Assembly (NCBI GenBank): GCA_002356435.2
Contig: AP018040.2
Span: forward strand, 992,001-1,056,000
Reading direction: 5' to 3'
Length of the DNA stretch: 64,000 bases
Source of the DNA: Petrimonas sp. IBARAKI
Lineage (GTDB): Bacteria > Bacteroidota > Bacteroidia > Bacteroidales > Dysgonomonadaceae
Under the pieces are notes generated by a model, which made no database searches, was not told where the DNA came from, and saw only the letters and a list, made by a program, of their open reading frames with translations. This document shows, in pieces, positions 26,614-33,941 of this stretch; position 1 is the stretch's first letter; the number at the start of each line of letters is the position of its first letter. Made by a program: the position numbers and the translations under genes.

Positions 26614-27908
26614 CGTTAATTATAGTCATGGTTGTGGCTTCGGTTCTTGCTCAGGACAGCCTGCGCAGAGAATTAGACAGCCTCACATATCAGCAATACC
26701 TCAACAAGGATTACAAAAACCTGATAGAAACGGGTAAGAAGGCCTGTGAGCAACATATTAATTTTTACTACCTCAATTACCGGACCGCCATTGCCTACTA
26801 CGAACTGAAAAATTATGCGAAGGCAGCAGAATTCTACAGAAAGACGCTCGCCGAAACCCCCGATGACCCGATTTTGCAGGAAAGTCTTTACTACTCCTAT
26901 CTGTTAAGCGGACAGAAAGAAAACGCAGCTATCGTTGCCAGATCGCTTGCGCCGCACACGCAGGTAACCATAGGATACAAGCCTTCGTCCGTAGATTACA
27001 TTTTATTATCGGGCGGATATATGACAAACGACAATACACCGGATATACACTCTGATTTTGCGGGAAACGATTCCGTCAATCAATATAGAGATATGATTTT
27101 CACGAGCTTGGGATTGGGCTTTAATCTTTCTTCCCGTTCCAGATTTAAACTCGGCTACCAAGTGTACAACACGAATTTCGAACAGTATACAGCCGCCGGG
27201 CTTGCTCAGACCGATAAACTCACTCAGCATCAATTGGTTGGGACATTGGAATTCTTTACGGAAAACAATGTTTTGTGGGGAGTTGCAGGGGGGTATTACT
27301 TCATTGAATTGTTTGATAGGACAGCCATTTATACTCTCGGAGGCGGAGGAAAGGGCTTCGGGCCGGGAACCGGGAGAATCTTCACAACTTCAGGCGGAAA
27401 ATCCGTTTCGGCATTTTCTGCACTAGTATTTCTGAACAAACGCTTTGCGTACACTTTACCCGAGATTGCTGCAACCTATTCCAATTTTGGGGGCGGGCAC
27501 CAGTATCAGGTAAAGGGATCGCTTACTTATTATCCGTTAGGTAATCTCAATTTTTACGGAACAACTGCTGCAGCAGTCATCCGCAACCAAGACGCCTGGA
27601 CGGACACTCAACTTATATTCTCTCAGAGCCTCGGAGTAAAGTTAACCAAACAGTTGTGGCTCGACGGAAACATAAGCCTGGGAAATCACCGGAATTACGT
27701 TTCAGAACGCTCTTTTCTGGTGTATGACACGTACGATCCCGTGAAGGCCATTGCCGGGCTTTCTCTTTCCTGCTTTTTCCGAGATGTCATGCTGTCTGCA
27801 GGATACCAGTGGCAACAAAGAGAGGGATATGCTTATTCTGCGATCAACTACTCTGCCTATAAATACAACAATCACCTCCTAAATATTGCATTCACATGGA
27901 ACCTTTAA
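26595..27908 (+). CDS. TPR / outer-membrane beta-barrel protein
   Basis: A 437-residue protein with a signal peptide (MYRLGVTLIIVMVVASVLAQ) and two to three TPR units (about residues 35-125, YYELKNYAKAAEFYRKTLAE). A C-terminal part of alternating aromatic/Gly-rich strands follows, ending AFTWNL, as in outer-membrane barrels. This TPR-plus-barrel plan is that of YaiO/BcsC-type exporter components. It overlaps the transporter-peptidase gene by 19 bases and the following TPR gene by 13. It probably forms the outer-membrane part of the cassette. Confidence 0.72.
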   Translation: MYRLGVTLIIVMVVASVLAQDSLRRELDSLTYQQYLNKDYKNLIETGKKACEQHINFYYLNYRTAIAYYELKNYAKAAEFYRKTLAETPDDPILQESLYYSYLLSGQKENAAIVARSLAPHTQVTIGYKPSSVDYILLSGGYMTNDNTPDIHSDFAGNDSVNQYRDMIFTSLGLGFNLSSRSRFKLGYQVYNTNFEQYTAAGLAQTDKLTQHQLVGTLEFFTENNVLWGVAGGYYFIELFDRTAIYTLGGGGKGFGPGTGRIFTTSGGKSVSAFSALVFLNKRFAYTLPEIAATYSNFGGGHQYQVKGSLTYYPLGNLNFYGTTAAAVIRNQDAWTDTQLIFSQSLGVKLTKQLWLDGNISLGNHRNYVSERSFLVYDTYDPVKAIAGLSLSCFFRDVMLSAGYQWQQREGYAYSAINYSAYKYNNHLLNIAFTWNL

Positions 27909-28510
27909 ATAAAAAAAGCGGATGGTTTATCCTTTTGTTGTTGTTCTCAGCAACAGTTTCAGCACAAGTGAATTCATCTCAGGTTTTTGCAGACAGTTAT
28001 CGATACGAATCGTCGGGCGATTATCAGAAAGCCATAGCGGAATTGAATGTCCTGAACGGATACGATTATCACAAATCGTTGCGCCTCGGCTGGCTGTATT
28101 ACCTGGCTAAGGATTACGAGAGCAGCAAAAAATTTTATAATCAGGCCATCAGTTTAGCACCGCAGGCTGTTGAAGCCTTGTTGGGAATTTGTTATCCGCT
28201 AGAAGCACAAAAGAAAACGGATGAACTGGAAACGGTCTATAAAAAAATCCTGTCGCTGGATAAGACAAACTCAAAAGTGAATTATGCACTGGGAAATATC
28301 TATTATTACCGGAAAGATTTTATACAGGCTGAAAAATATTTTGACCTGGTGCAAACCATGTATCCTTTCGATTACTATTCAACACTGATGAGCGCCTGGA
28401 CAAAATATTTTCTCAACAAAAAAAACGATGCCCAGCGACTCTTCAATATTGTTCTTATCATCTCTCCAACTGACCAGTCAGCAAAAGAGGGGTTGAATCT
28501 TCTAAAATAG
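27896..28510 (+). CDS. Periplasmic TPR protein
   Basis: A 204-residue protein with a signal peptide (WFILLLLFSATVSAQ) and about four TPR units, for example DYESSKKFYNQAISLAPQAV and DFIQAEKYFDLVQTMYPFDY. It is the last gene of the cassette and overlaps the barrel gene by 13 bases, so it probably binds partners of that system in the periplasm. No catalytic motif is seen. Confidence 0.75.
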   Translation: MEPLNKKSGWFILLLLFSATVSAQVNSSQVFADSYRYESSGDYQKAIAELNVLNGYDYHKSLRLGWLYYLAKDYESSKKFYNQAISLAPQAVEALLGICYPLEAQKKTDELETVYKKILSLDKTNSKVNYALGNIYYYRKDFIQAEKYFDLVQTMYPFDYYSTLMSAWTKYFLNKKNDAQRLFNIVLIISPTDQSAKEGLNLLK

Positions 28511-28519
28511 CCATTTTTT

Positions 28520-29197
28520 CTAGCCGTTTTGGCTAATCATTTTCAGGAGTTTCTTGTCGCGTATTTTCACGTTTCTTCCCGTCATCTCAATAAGCCCATC
28601 GGTAGCGAATTCCGAAAGGACACGGTTGATGCTTTCTCTGCCTGCGTCCACCCAGTTTCCGATATCCGATTGTGAAACCGGCAGGACAAACTCATCCGAA
28701 TTAAAAATAGTATCGGAAAAGTCGAGCAATACGTCAGCAAGCTTGCCGCGTGTTTGTTTTTGCGTGCGGTTGGCGCATCGGCGATAAGCCTCCAGCTCGC
28801 TTTTGGACAACTCCATGATGATATAGGAAGAGAAATCCCTGTTTTCTTCCAGCACACGTTTAAAAACTTCAATGTCGATAAAACAAACCTCCGAGTCCAA
28901 TACTGCCGTAACGCTGTACTGATTTATCTTGTCACCCAGTGTAGTGGGTAAACCCAAATAGGTTGGTGCTTTTATAAGGCGGACAATTTGTTCGCGATAG
29001 GGCCCTGTGATATGAATTTTTACCAGTCCTTTCCGAAGAAAGATAACGTTCGTGGAAAAAACGCCCTGTTTAATGATGGAATCTCCTTTGCGGAATTTTA
29101 CCACCGCGTGGTTGTTCTCCAACATCTCAAGCTGACAATTTTTTAGTGTGCTCGATGATTTCATCACACAGGCACAATCGATGCATTCGTTTTTCAT
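28520..29197 (-). CDS. Crp/Fnr-family regulator with N-terminal cysteines
   Basis: About 225 residues from 29197 (MKNECIDCACVMKSS). The N-terminus carries Cys at 5, 8 and 10, resembling the cysteine cluster of Fnr-type iron-sulfur sensors. A cyclic-nucleotide-binding-fold barrel follows (VKFRKGDSIIKQGVFSTNVI, FLRKGLVKIHI), then a winged helix (LPVSQSDIGNWVDAGRESIN, RVLSEFATDGLI). The -7 box at 29202-29209 is so close that translation would be nearly leaderless. The next Met (29164) is possible but would remove the cysteines. It is divergent from the DsrE2-TusA-Hdr operon and probably controls it. Confidence 0.84.
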   Translation of the reverse strand: MKNECIDCACVMKSSSTLKNCQLEMLENNHAVVKFRKGDSIIKQGVFSTNVIFLRKGLVKIHITGPYREQIVRLIKAPTYLGLPTTLGDKINQYSVTAVLDSEVCFIDIEVFKRVLEENRDFSSYIIMELSKSELEAYRRCANRTQKQTRGKLADVLLDFSDTIFNSDEFVLPVSQSDIGNWVDAGRESINRVLSEFATDGLIEMTGRNVKIRDKKLLKMISQNG

Positions 29198-29201
29198 ACA
29201 G

Positions 29202-29209
29202 CAAAAATA
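29202..29209 (-). promoter_or_regulatory. -7 element TATTTTTG of the Crp/Fnr gene
   Basis: CAAAAATA on the plus strand reads TATTTTTG on the minus strand, only 4 bases from the ATG at 29197. Either the mRNA is leaderless or the methionine at 29164 is used. Confidence 0.5.
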
Positions 29210-29217
29210 GATAAAAA

Positions 29218-29233
29218 TGTGACATTTATCACT
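29218..29233. promoter_or_regulatory. Palindrome TGTGA-N6-TCACT, candidate Crp/Fnr operator
   Basis: TGTGA-CATTTA-TCACT has the layout of the classic Crp site. On the minus strand its core reads TGATAAATGTCA, identical to the core at 10819-10830 in front of the other Crp/Fnr gene. It lies between this regulator and the divergent DsrE2 gene. Confidence 0.6.
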
Positions 29234-29329
29234 AAATATTGTAAGAATGTTCACCCGGTAAAAACAAATAATTAAAGAAATATATCTTTAATTTGCGTCC
29301 GGTTAATTCACTCAAAAACATCTTTTTAA

Positions 29330-29896
29330 ATGGAAAGTATTAATACCCTGACCCTGGAGAAACTCCAGGCGGAACTGGAAAGCCTGGAGGCAAAAGCCGA
29401 CCGGCTAGAAGTTTCCCGTAAAGACCAGTTGTCTATTGCCATCGTATCGGGCGATATGGATAAAATTCTGGCGGCCATGATTATTTCCCTGGCTGCAGCA
29501 GCCATGGACACACAAGTGAAACTTTTCTTCTCCTTTTGGGCGTTGTCCGCATTGCGTGATCCCCGGAAAAAGGTAAGAGGAAAAGATTTTATCTCGAAAA
29601 TGTTTGGAATGATGCTTCCCAATGGACGCAACAAACTGAAGTTGTCGAATATGAACATGTGCGGTATGGGGCCGGTGATGATTAAAAAACTGATGAAGAA
29701 GCAAAACGTGATGTCGCTTGATGCGATGTTTACGGAAGCTGCCGAACTGGGAGTGGAAATCACGGTTTGCGAAATGTCGATGAACCTGATGGGTTTCAAG
29801 AAAGAGGAGATGATCGATTATCCTCATCTTCGTTATGCTGGTGCTACCACATTCGTTGCCGATGCCGGTGAAAGCAGTATGCAATGGTTCATTTAA
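29330..29896 (+). CDS. DsrE2 / DsrE-DsrF-DsrH-like sulfur-relay protein
   Basis: A 188-residue protein. A coiled N-terminus (about 35 residues) precedes the DsrE fold, in which hydrophobic segments ILAAMIISLAAAAMDTQVKL and FFSFWALSAL are typical of DsrE2. Conserved cysteines lie in NMNMCGMGPVMIKKL and ITVCEMSMNLMGF. DsrE2 proteins are known to exchange persulfide sulfur with TusA-type carriers, and a tusA gene lies two genes downstream. It is the first gene of the sulfur/Hdr operon, after a weak -7 element TATCTTTA at 29283-29290. Confidence 0.88.
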   Translation: MESINTLTLEKLQAELESLEAKADRLEVSRKDQLSIAIVSGDMDKILAAMIISLAAAAMDTQVKLFFSFWALSALRDPRKKVRGKDFISKMFGMMLPNGRNKLKLSNMNMCGMGPVMIKKLMKKQNVMSLDAMFTEAAELGVEITVCEMSMNLMGFKKEEMIDYPHLRYAGATTFVADAGESSMQWFI

Positions 29897-29906
29897 ATGT
29901 AGGATA

Positions 29907-30266
29907 ATGAAAAAAATACTCATTATTTACAACCAAAACCCATACGACGGAACAGACGTAACCTGGAATGGGCTGAGATTGGCAGAAACATTGCACAGAA
30001 ATGGTCAATCGGTAAGAATTTTCTTGATGAACGATGCCGTTGATATGGCTCGCGATGAATGTAACCCGCCCGTAACGTACGATCAGGATTTGAGTGCGAT
30101 GTTGAAGGGGTTGATTAAATCGGGTGTCCCGGTTAAAGTATGTGGAACTTGCATGGCAAGATGCGGTGTGTATAAAAACAGACCTTATTTCGAAGGTGCA
30201 GAAAAATCAACTATGCAGGCATTATCGGAATGGGTAATCGATTCTGATCAGGTATTGACTTTCTAA
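29907..30266 (+). CDS. DsrE-family protein
   Basis: A 119-residue cytoplasmic protein of the DsrE/YchN fold (KKILIIYNQNPYDGTDVTWN, then GLRLAETLHRNGQSVRIFLM). A cysteine-rich loop VKVCGTCMARCGVYK (about residues 75-89) holds three Cys and probably carries sulfur. The start at 29907 is 10 bases after the DsrE2 stop; a longer frame from 29835 would overlap DsrE2 without family support. It belongs to the DsrE2-TusA-Hdr operon. Confidence 0.87.
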   Translation: MKKILIIYNQNPYDGTDVTWNGLRLAETLHRNGQSVRIFLMNDAVDMARDECNPPVTYDQDLSAMLKGLIKSGVPVKVCGTCMARCGVYKNRPYFEGAEKSTMQALSEWVIDSDQVLTF

Positions 30267-30306
30267 TAAAAACCATCAAAATATTAATAATTTAAATACT
30301 ACAATT

Positions 30307-30558
30307 ATGACAACAGAAGAATTAAGAACATTAAAATCGAACTTAACGGTAGATGCGCGAGGTACAGCATGTCCCGGTCCACTTTTGGCGGCTAAGAAGG
30401 CTATCGGTGAAATTGAATCGGGTGAAATTATGGAAATCTTGTCGGCAGACGAAGGAACCAAAAACGATATCCCACGCTGGTGCGAGAAGGTAGGACACGA
30501 ATACCTGGGTTTTTACGACGAAGATAGCTTCAGTCGCTTGTTCCTGATTAAAGAGTAA
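30307..30558 (+). CDS. tusA: TusA-family sulfur carrier protein
   Basis: An 83-residue sulfurtransferase-type protein with the signature DARGTACPGPLLAAKKAIGE. The Cys of C-P-x-P is the persulfide-carrying residue of the family. It follows two DsrE genes and precedes Hdr-like genes, so it probably carries sulfur between them rather than serving tRNA thiolation. The mRNA downstream holds a strong hairpin (30569-30603). Confidence 0.9.
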   Translation: MTTEELRTLKSNLTVDARGTACPGPLLAAKKAIGEIESGEIMEILSADEGTKNDIPRWCEKVGHEYLGFYDEDSFSRLFLIKE

Positions 30559-30568
30559 TTTTCGGGAT

Positions 30569-30603
30569 AACACGTAATGCGGTTTCAGACCGCATTGCGT
30601 GTT
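30569..30603. other. Strong hairpin between tusA and the MvhD-like gene
   Basis: AACACGTAATGCGGT (30569-30583) pairs with ACCGCATTGCGTGTT (30589-30603) around TTCAG, fully paired with one G-T. No T-tract follows, so it may set mRNA stability or partial termination, separating a carrier-protein transcript from the Hdr genes. Confidence 0.6.
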
Positions 30604-30639
30604 CAGAAAGTTAAATAAAATATTTGACCGCAAAATTTT

Positions 30640-30659
30640 CTGACGCAATGAAGCGTCAG
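30640..30659. promoter_or_regulatory. Inverted repeat upstream of the MvhD-like gene
   Basis: CTGACGC-AATGAA-GCGTCAG is a perfect 7+7 inverted repeat, 24 bases before the ATG at 30684. It could be an operator or an mRNA stem that affects translation; the sequence does not decide. Confidence 0.4.
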
Positions 30660-30683
30660 TTATATTCTTATCATTATTTATCT

Positions 30684-31085
30684 ATGTCAAACGATAATAA
30701 ATCTCCAAAAATTTTGGTGTTTTCTACCGATAAGATTTCCGATCCGGGAATTGATCAGGCAGGATTGAGAAAAATACACTACTCTCCTTCGGTTTATGTC
30801 ATCAATATGCCTTGTTCCTCTGGAGTAAAACCGCGTTGGATTCTTCATGCCCTTGAAGAAGGATTTGATGGTGTTTTTATTGCTGCTGACGGACACGAAT
30901 GCTCGTACAGTGCGAGCTGTCCTGAACGTACAAACGATATCATTCTGGAGTCTCAAAAATTAATGACCGAAAAAAATATAAATCCGAAACGTATCCGTAT
31001 GGCAGCACTGTGTTCTGTTTGTGCAGAGCCGTTTGCCAACCACATGGAAAATTTCAGTAAAATTTTATCCGGATTGGAAGATTAA
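30684..31085 (+). CDS. MvhD-like hydrogenase iron-sulfur subunit family protein
   Basis: About 133 residues from the ATG at 30684. Five cysteines are placed as in the MvhD/HdrD-linked electron-transfer protein family: INMPCSSGVKPRWILHALEE, then ADGHECSYSASCPERTND and MAALCSVCAEPF. MvhD passes electrons to HdrA through a [2Fe-2S] cluster; in Qmo complexes such a domain is part of QmoB. It lies directly upstream of the HdrA-like gene, so it probably docks on that flavoprotein. The frame could start upstream at 30624 or 30648, but 30684 begins the conserved part. Confidence 0.8.
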   Translation: MSNDNKSPKILVFSTDKISDPGIDQAGLRKIHYSPSVYVINMPCSSGVKPRWILHALEEGFDGVFIAADGHECSYSASCPERTNDIILESQKLMTEKNINPKRIRMAALCSVCAEPFANHMENFSKILSGLED

Positions 31086-31100
31086 ACGGAGAAGAAAATT

Positions 31101-33929
31101 ATGAATAAACAGCAAAACAATAATTACGATACGTTGGTAATCGGAGGCGGAATTGCCGGCCAAGAGGCGGCGTTAAGCCTTGCTGATATGAACCATAAGG
31201 TGCTGCTGGTAGAAAAAGGACTTTCCATTGGAGGGAAAATGATTCAATTGAGTAAGGTGTTCCCTACGCTCGACTGTGCCGCATGTATCACTACCCCCAA
31301 GATGTCGGAAACAGCGCGTCATCCCAATATCACGTTGATGCTGAACAGTGAAATTAACGGAATAATTAAAAATGCCGACGGTGATTTCGAGGTAAACGTA
31401 ACCAATAAACCGCGTTATGTGATTCAGGAAAATTGTACGGGCTGCCAGGAATGCGAAGTAGTGTGTCCCGAAGTTCGGAACGATGAATACAATATGAATC
31501 TCGCAGGAAGAAAGGTTGCCTACATTCCCTTTAGCCTGGCTAATCCGCGTATTGCGACTATCGATCGTCAAGGACATTCTGCTCCTTGTATCAATGAATG
31601 TCCGGGTGGCGTAAAAGCATACGGATATATCACTTTGGCCCGAAATGGGCAGTATGAAGAAGCGATGAAACTTCATCTGGAGGACATACCTTTCCCCGGT
31701 AGTTTAGGGCGAGCCTGCTATCATCCCTGCCAAAACGCCTGTACGCGTGGATTGGTGGAAGAACCAGTAGATATACGGAAGATAAAACGCTATTTTTCCG
31801 ATTGGTACTACGAAAAATATCCGCAAGCGCCTGCTGTGGAAATCAAAGAAAATACCGGAAAGAAAGTGGCTGTAATCGGTTCCGGGCCTGCGGGAATTAC
31901 CGCTGCTTATCATCTTGCGTTGAAAGGACATACGGTGAAGATTTTTGAAGCCGCTCCCGGTGCGGGCGGTATGTTGCGTTTAGCCTTACCGGAATATCGT
32001 GCGCCGAAAGATGTGGTGGATAGAGATTTACAGAATATCACCGTTTTAGGAGTTGAAATTGAAGTAAATAAAAAAATAACCGACCTTAAATCGCTTAAAG
32101 AACAAGGGTTTGACGCCGTTTTTGTTGGAATTGGAACACACAGGGCGATGTCATCGGGAACCGAAGGTTCTGATTTGAAAGGGGTGGTAGATTGTCTTAC
32201 TTTCCTTCGTGAAGCCAATATCGGTAAACGCGAAGACCTGACAGGTAAAAAAGTGATGGTGATAGGTGGTGGAAATACCGCTATCGATGCCGCACGTACG
32301 TCACTTCGTCTTGGTGCTGGAAAAGTGATCGTGGTGTATCGCCGCAGTCGTGAGGAAATGCCTTGTTTCGCTCCCGAAATTGAGGAAGCTGAAGAAGAAG
32401 GTGTGGAAATTATGGTGCTGCGTAATCCGTTGAAGTATATCGGGGAAGACGGGCAACTCACACGGATCCAGTTGACTAAAATGCAGTTGGGCGAAAAAGA
32501 TGCGAGCGGACGCCGTAGCTCCGAACCAATCAATGGTTCTGAATACATTGAAGATGTGGATTATGTAATCGAAGCCATTGGACTTCGTGCCGATACCAAA
32601 GCGTTTGACGGACAGGTAGATTTGAATAAAAACGGAACCATCCGTACCGATGCAAAAACATTGCAAACATCTGTAGATTATATTTTCGCCGGAGGCGATA
32701 CCGTAACCGGCTCTACCACGCTGATTGAGGCTGCAGGGCAAGGAAAGAAAGCCGCTTTTTATATGGATAAATGGCTGCGTGGATTGAATATGTTCGATTT
32801 TGAAGATGGCGATAAACTTCCTGCCATCGATAAGAGAATCGTTTTGGGCAGATTCAAAGGCGAAAAACGGCCACAAGTGAAAAATGCAATGATGCCATTG
32901 GCGGATCGCGCCCGCAGTTGGGAAGAAGTGGAAAAAACATTCACTGAAGAAGAGATGAAAGCGAGCACACAGAGATGCCTGGATTGCAGTAACTGCCGTG
33001 AGTGCCATCAATGCGTGAATATTTGTCCTGCCAACGCCATCGACTTCTCACAAAAATCGAAAATTACGGAAGTTAAAGCAAAATCGGTAGTTGTGACTAC
33101 GGGTTACAAACTGTTTCCGCCATCAGCCAAACCCAATTACGGATATGCAAAATACGCCAACGTGATAGATTCGATGCAAATGGACAGGTTGATCGCACCC
33201 ACACGTCCTTTCAACAATGTCCTTCGCCCGAGCGATGGAAAAGCCCCCGATAATATTGCATACATTCTTTGTACGGGATCCCGGGATTCGGCCATTGAAA
33301 ATGGAGGTTGCGGTTCCGATTGCATCAATAATCCTATTTGTTCACAGATCTGCTGTATGTACTCCATCAAGCAGGCGCAATTACTGATGGGTGCCTTGCC
33401 GATGGCGGATATTACCATTTACTACATGGACATTCGTGCATTCGGTAAGGGATATGAAGAGTTCTATCAGCAGGCTAAAGGAATGGGAACCAATTTTGTG
33501 AAAGGAAAAGTGGCAAAAATCCGTGAAACTGAAGATGGTAAAGGTGACTTGATTGTCCGCTACGAAGATGTGACCAAAGGAGTGGTAAAAGAATCCAAAC
33601 ACGACCTGGTGGTACTTTCCGTAGGTGTTGTGCCGAATAAAGAGGTTTCAACTATGTTTAAAGGAGAGATTCTTGAGTTGGACGATTTCAGTTTTGTAAA
33701 ACAAATAGACGAACTGGTCAGCCCTGCTTTGACAAGCATTGAAGGGGTATTTGTGGCAGGTGCCGCATCAGGGCCGAAAGATATTCCCGATTCCATTCTG
33801 TCGGCCGGCTGTGCCGCATCGGAAGTTGCCGGATACTTGAACAGAAGAGAGGCCCTTTTAGACGATAAAAGAACTCAGTTTAAGGTGATGCAAAAGTCAA
33901 CAATGAGCAAATCTGTTTTACAACATTAA
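31101..33929 (+). CDS. HdrA/QmoA-like flavoprotein with inserted GltD-type domain
   Basis: A 942-residue fusion. The HdrA-type FAD motif is VIGGGIAGQEAALSLADMNH (about residues 13-32), followed by FPTLDCAACITTPKMSE and the 4Fe-4S motif CTGCQECEVVCPEV. From about residue 175 a GltD-like module is inserted: its N-terminal cysteines (CINECPGG, CYHPCQNACTRG), an FAD site VAVIGSGPAGITAAYHLALK and an NAD(P) site VMVIGGGNTAIDAARTSLRL. A further cluster CLDCSNCRECHQCVNICPAN and the HdrA C-terminal part close the protein. It could accept NAD(P)H electrons and pass them to the Hdr/Qmo partners. Confidence 0.9.
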   Translation: MNKQQNNNYDTLVIGGGIAGQEAALSLADMNHKVLLVEKGLSIGGKMIQLSKVFPTLDCAACITTPKMSETARHPNITLMLNSEINGIIKNADGDFEVNVTNKPRYVIQENCTGCQECEVVCPEVRNDEYNMNLAGRKVAYIPFSLANPRIATIDRQGHSAPCINECPGGVKAYGYITLARNGQYEEAMKLHLEDIPFPGSLGRACYHPCQNACTRGLVEEPVDIRKIKRYFSDWYYEKYPQAPAVEIKENTGKKVAVIGSGPAGITAAYHLALKGHTVKIFEAAPGAGGMLRLALPEYRAPKDVVDRDLQNITVLGVEIEVNKKITDLKSLKEQGFDAVFVGIGTHRAMSSGTEGSDLKGVVDCLTFLREANIGKREDLTGKKVMVIGGGNTAIDAARTSLRLGAGKVIVVYRRSREEMPCFAPEIEEAEEEGVEIMVLRNPLKYIGEDGQLTRIQLTKMQLGEKDASGRRSSEPINGSEYIEDVDYVIEAIGLRADTKAFDGQVDLNKNGTIRTDAKTLQTSVDYIFAGGDTVTGSTTLIEAAGQGKKAAFYMDKWLRGLNMFDFEDGDKLPAIDKRIVLGRFKGEKRPQVKNAMMPLADRARSWEEVEKTFTEEEMKASTQRCLDCSNCRECHQCVNICPANAIDFSQKSKITEVKAKSVVVTTGYKLFPPSAKPNYGYAKYANVIDSMQMDRLIAPTRPFNNVLRPSDGKAPDNIAYILCTGSRDSAIENGGCGSDCINNPICSQICCMYSIKQAQLLMGALPMADITIYYMDIRAFGKGYEEFYQQAKGMGTNFVKGKVAKIRETEDGKGDLIVRYEDVTKGVVKESKHDLVVLSVGVVPNKEVSTMFKGEILELDDFSFVKQIDELVSPALTSIEGVFVAGAASGPKDIPDSILSAGCAASEVAGYLNRREALLDDKRTQFKVMQKSTMSKSVLQH

Positions 33930-33941
33930 GGAGGAACGGTT

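Noticed and set aside
32301-33011. 236-codon minus-strand frame opposite the HdrA-like gene
   Set aside because: It is a shadow of conserved iron-sulfur and NAD(P)-binding coding sequence.
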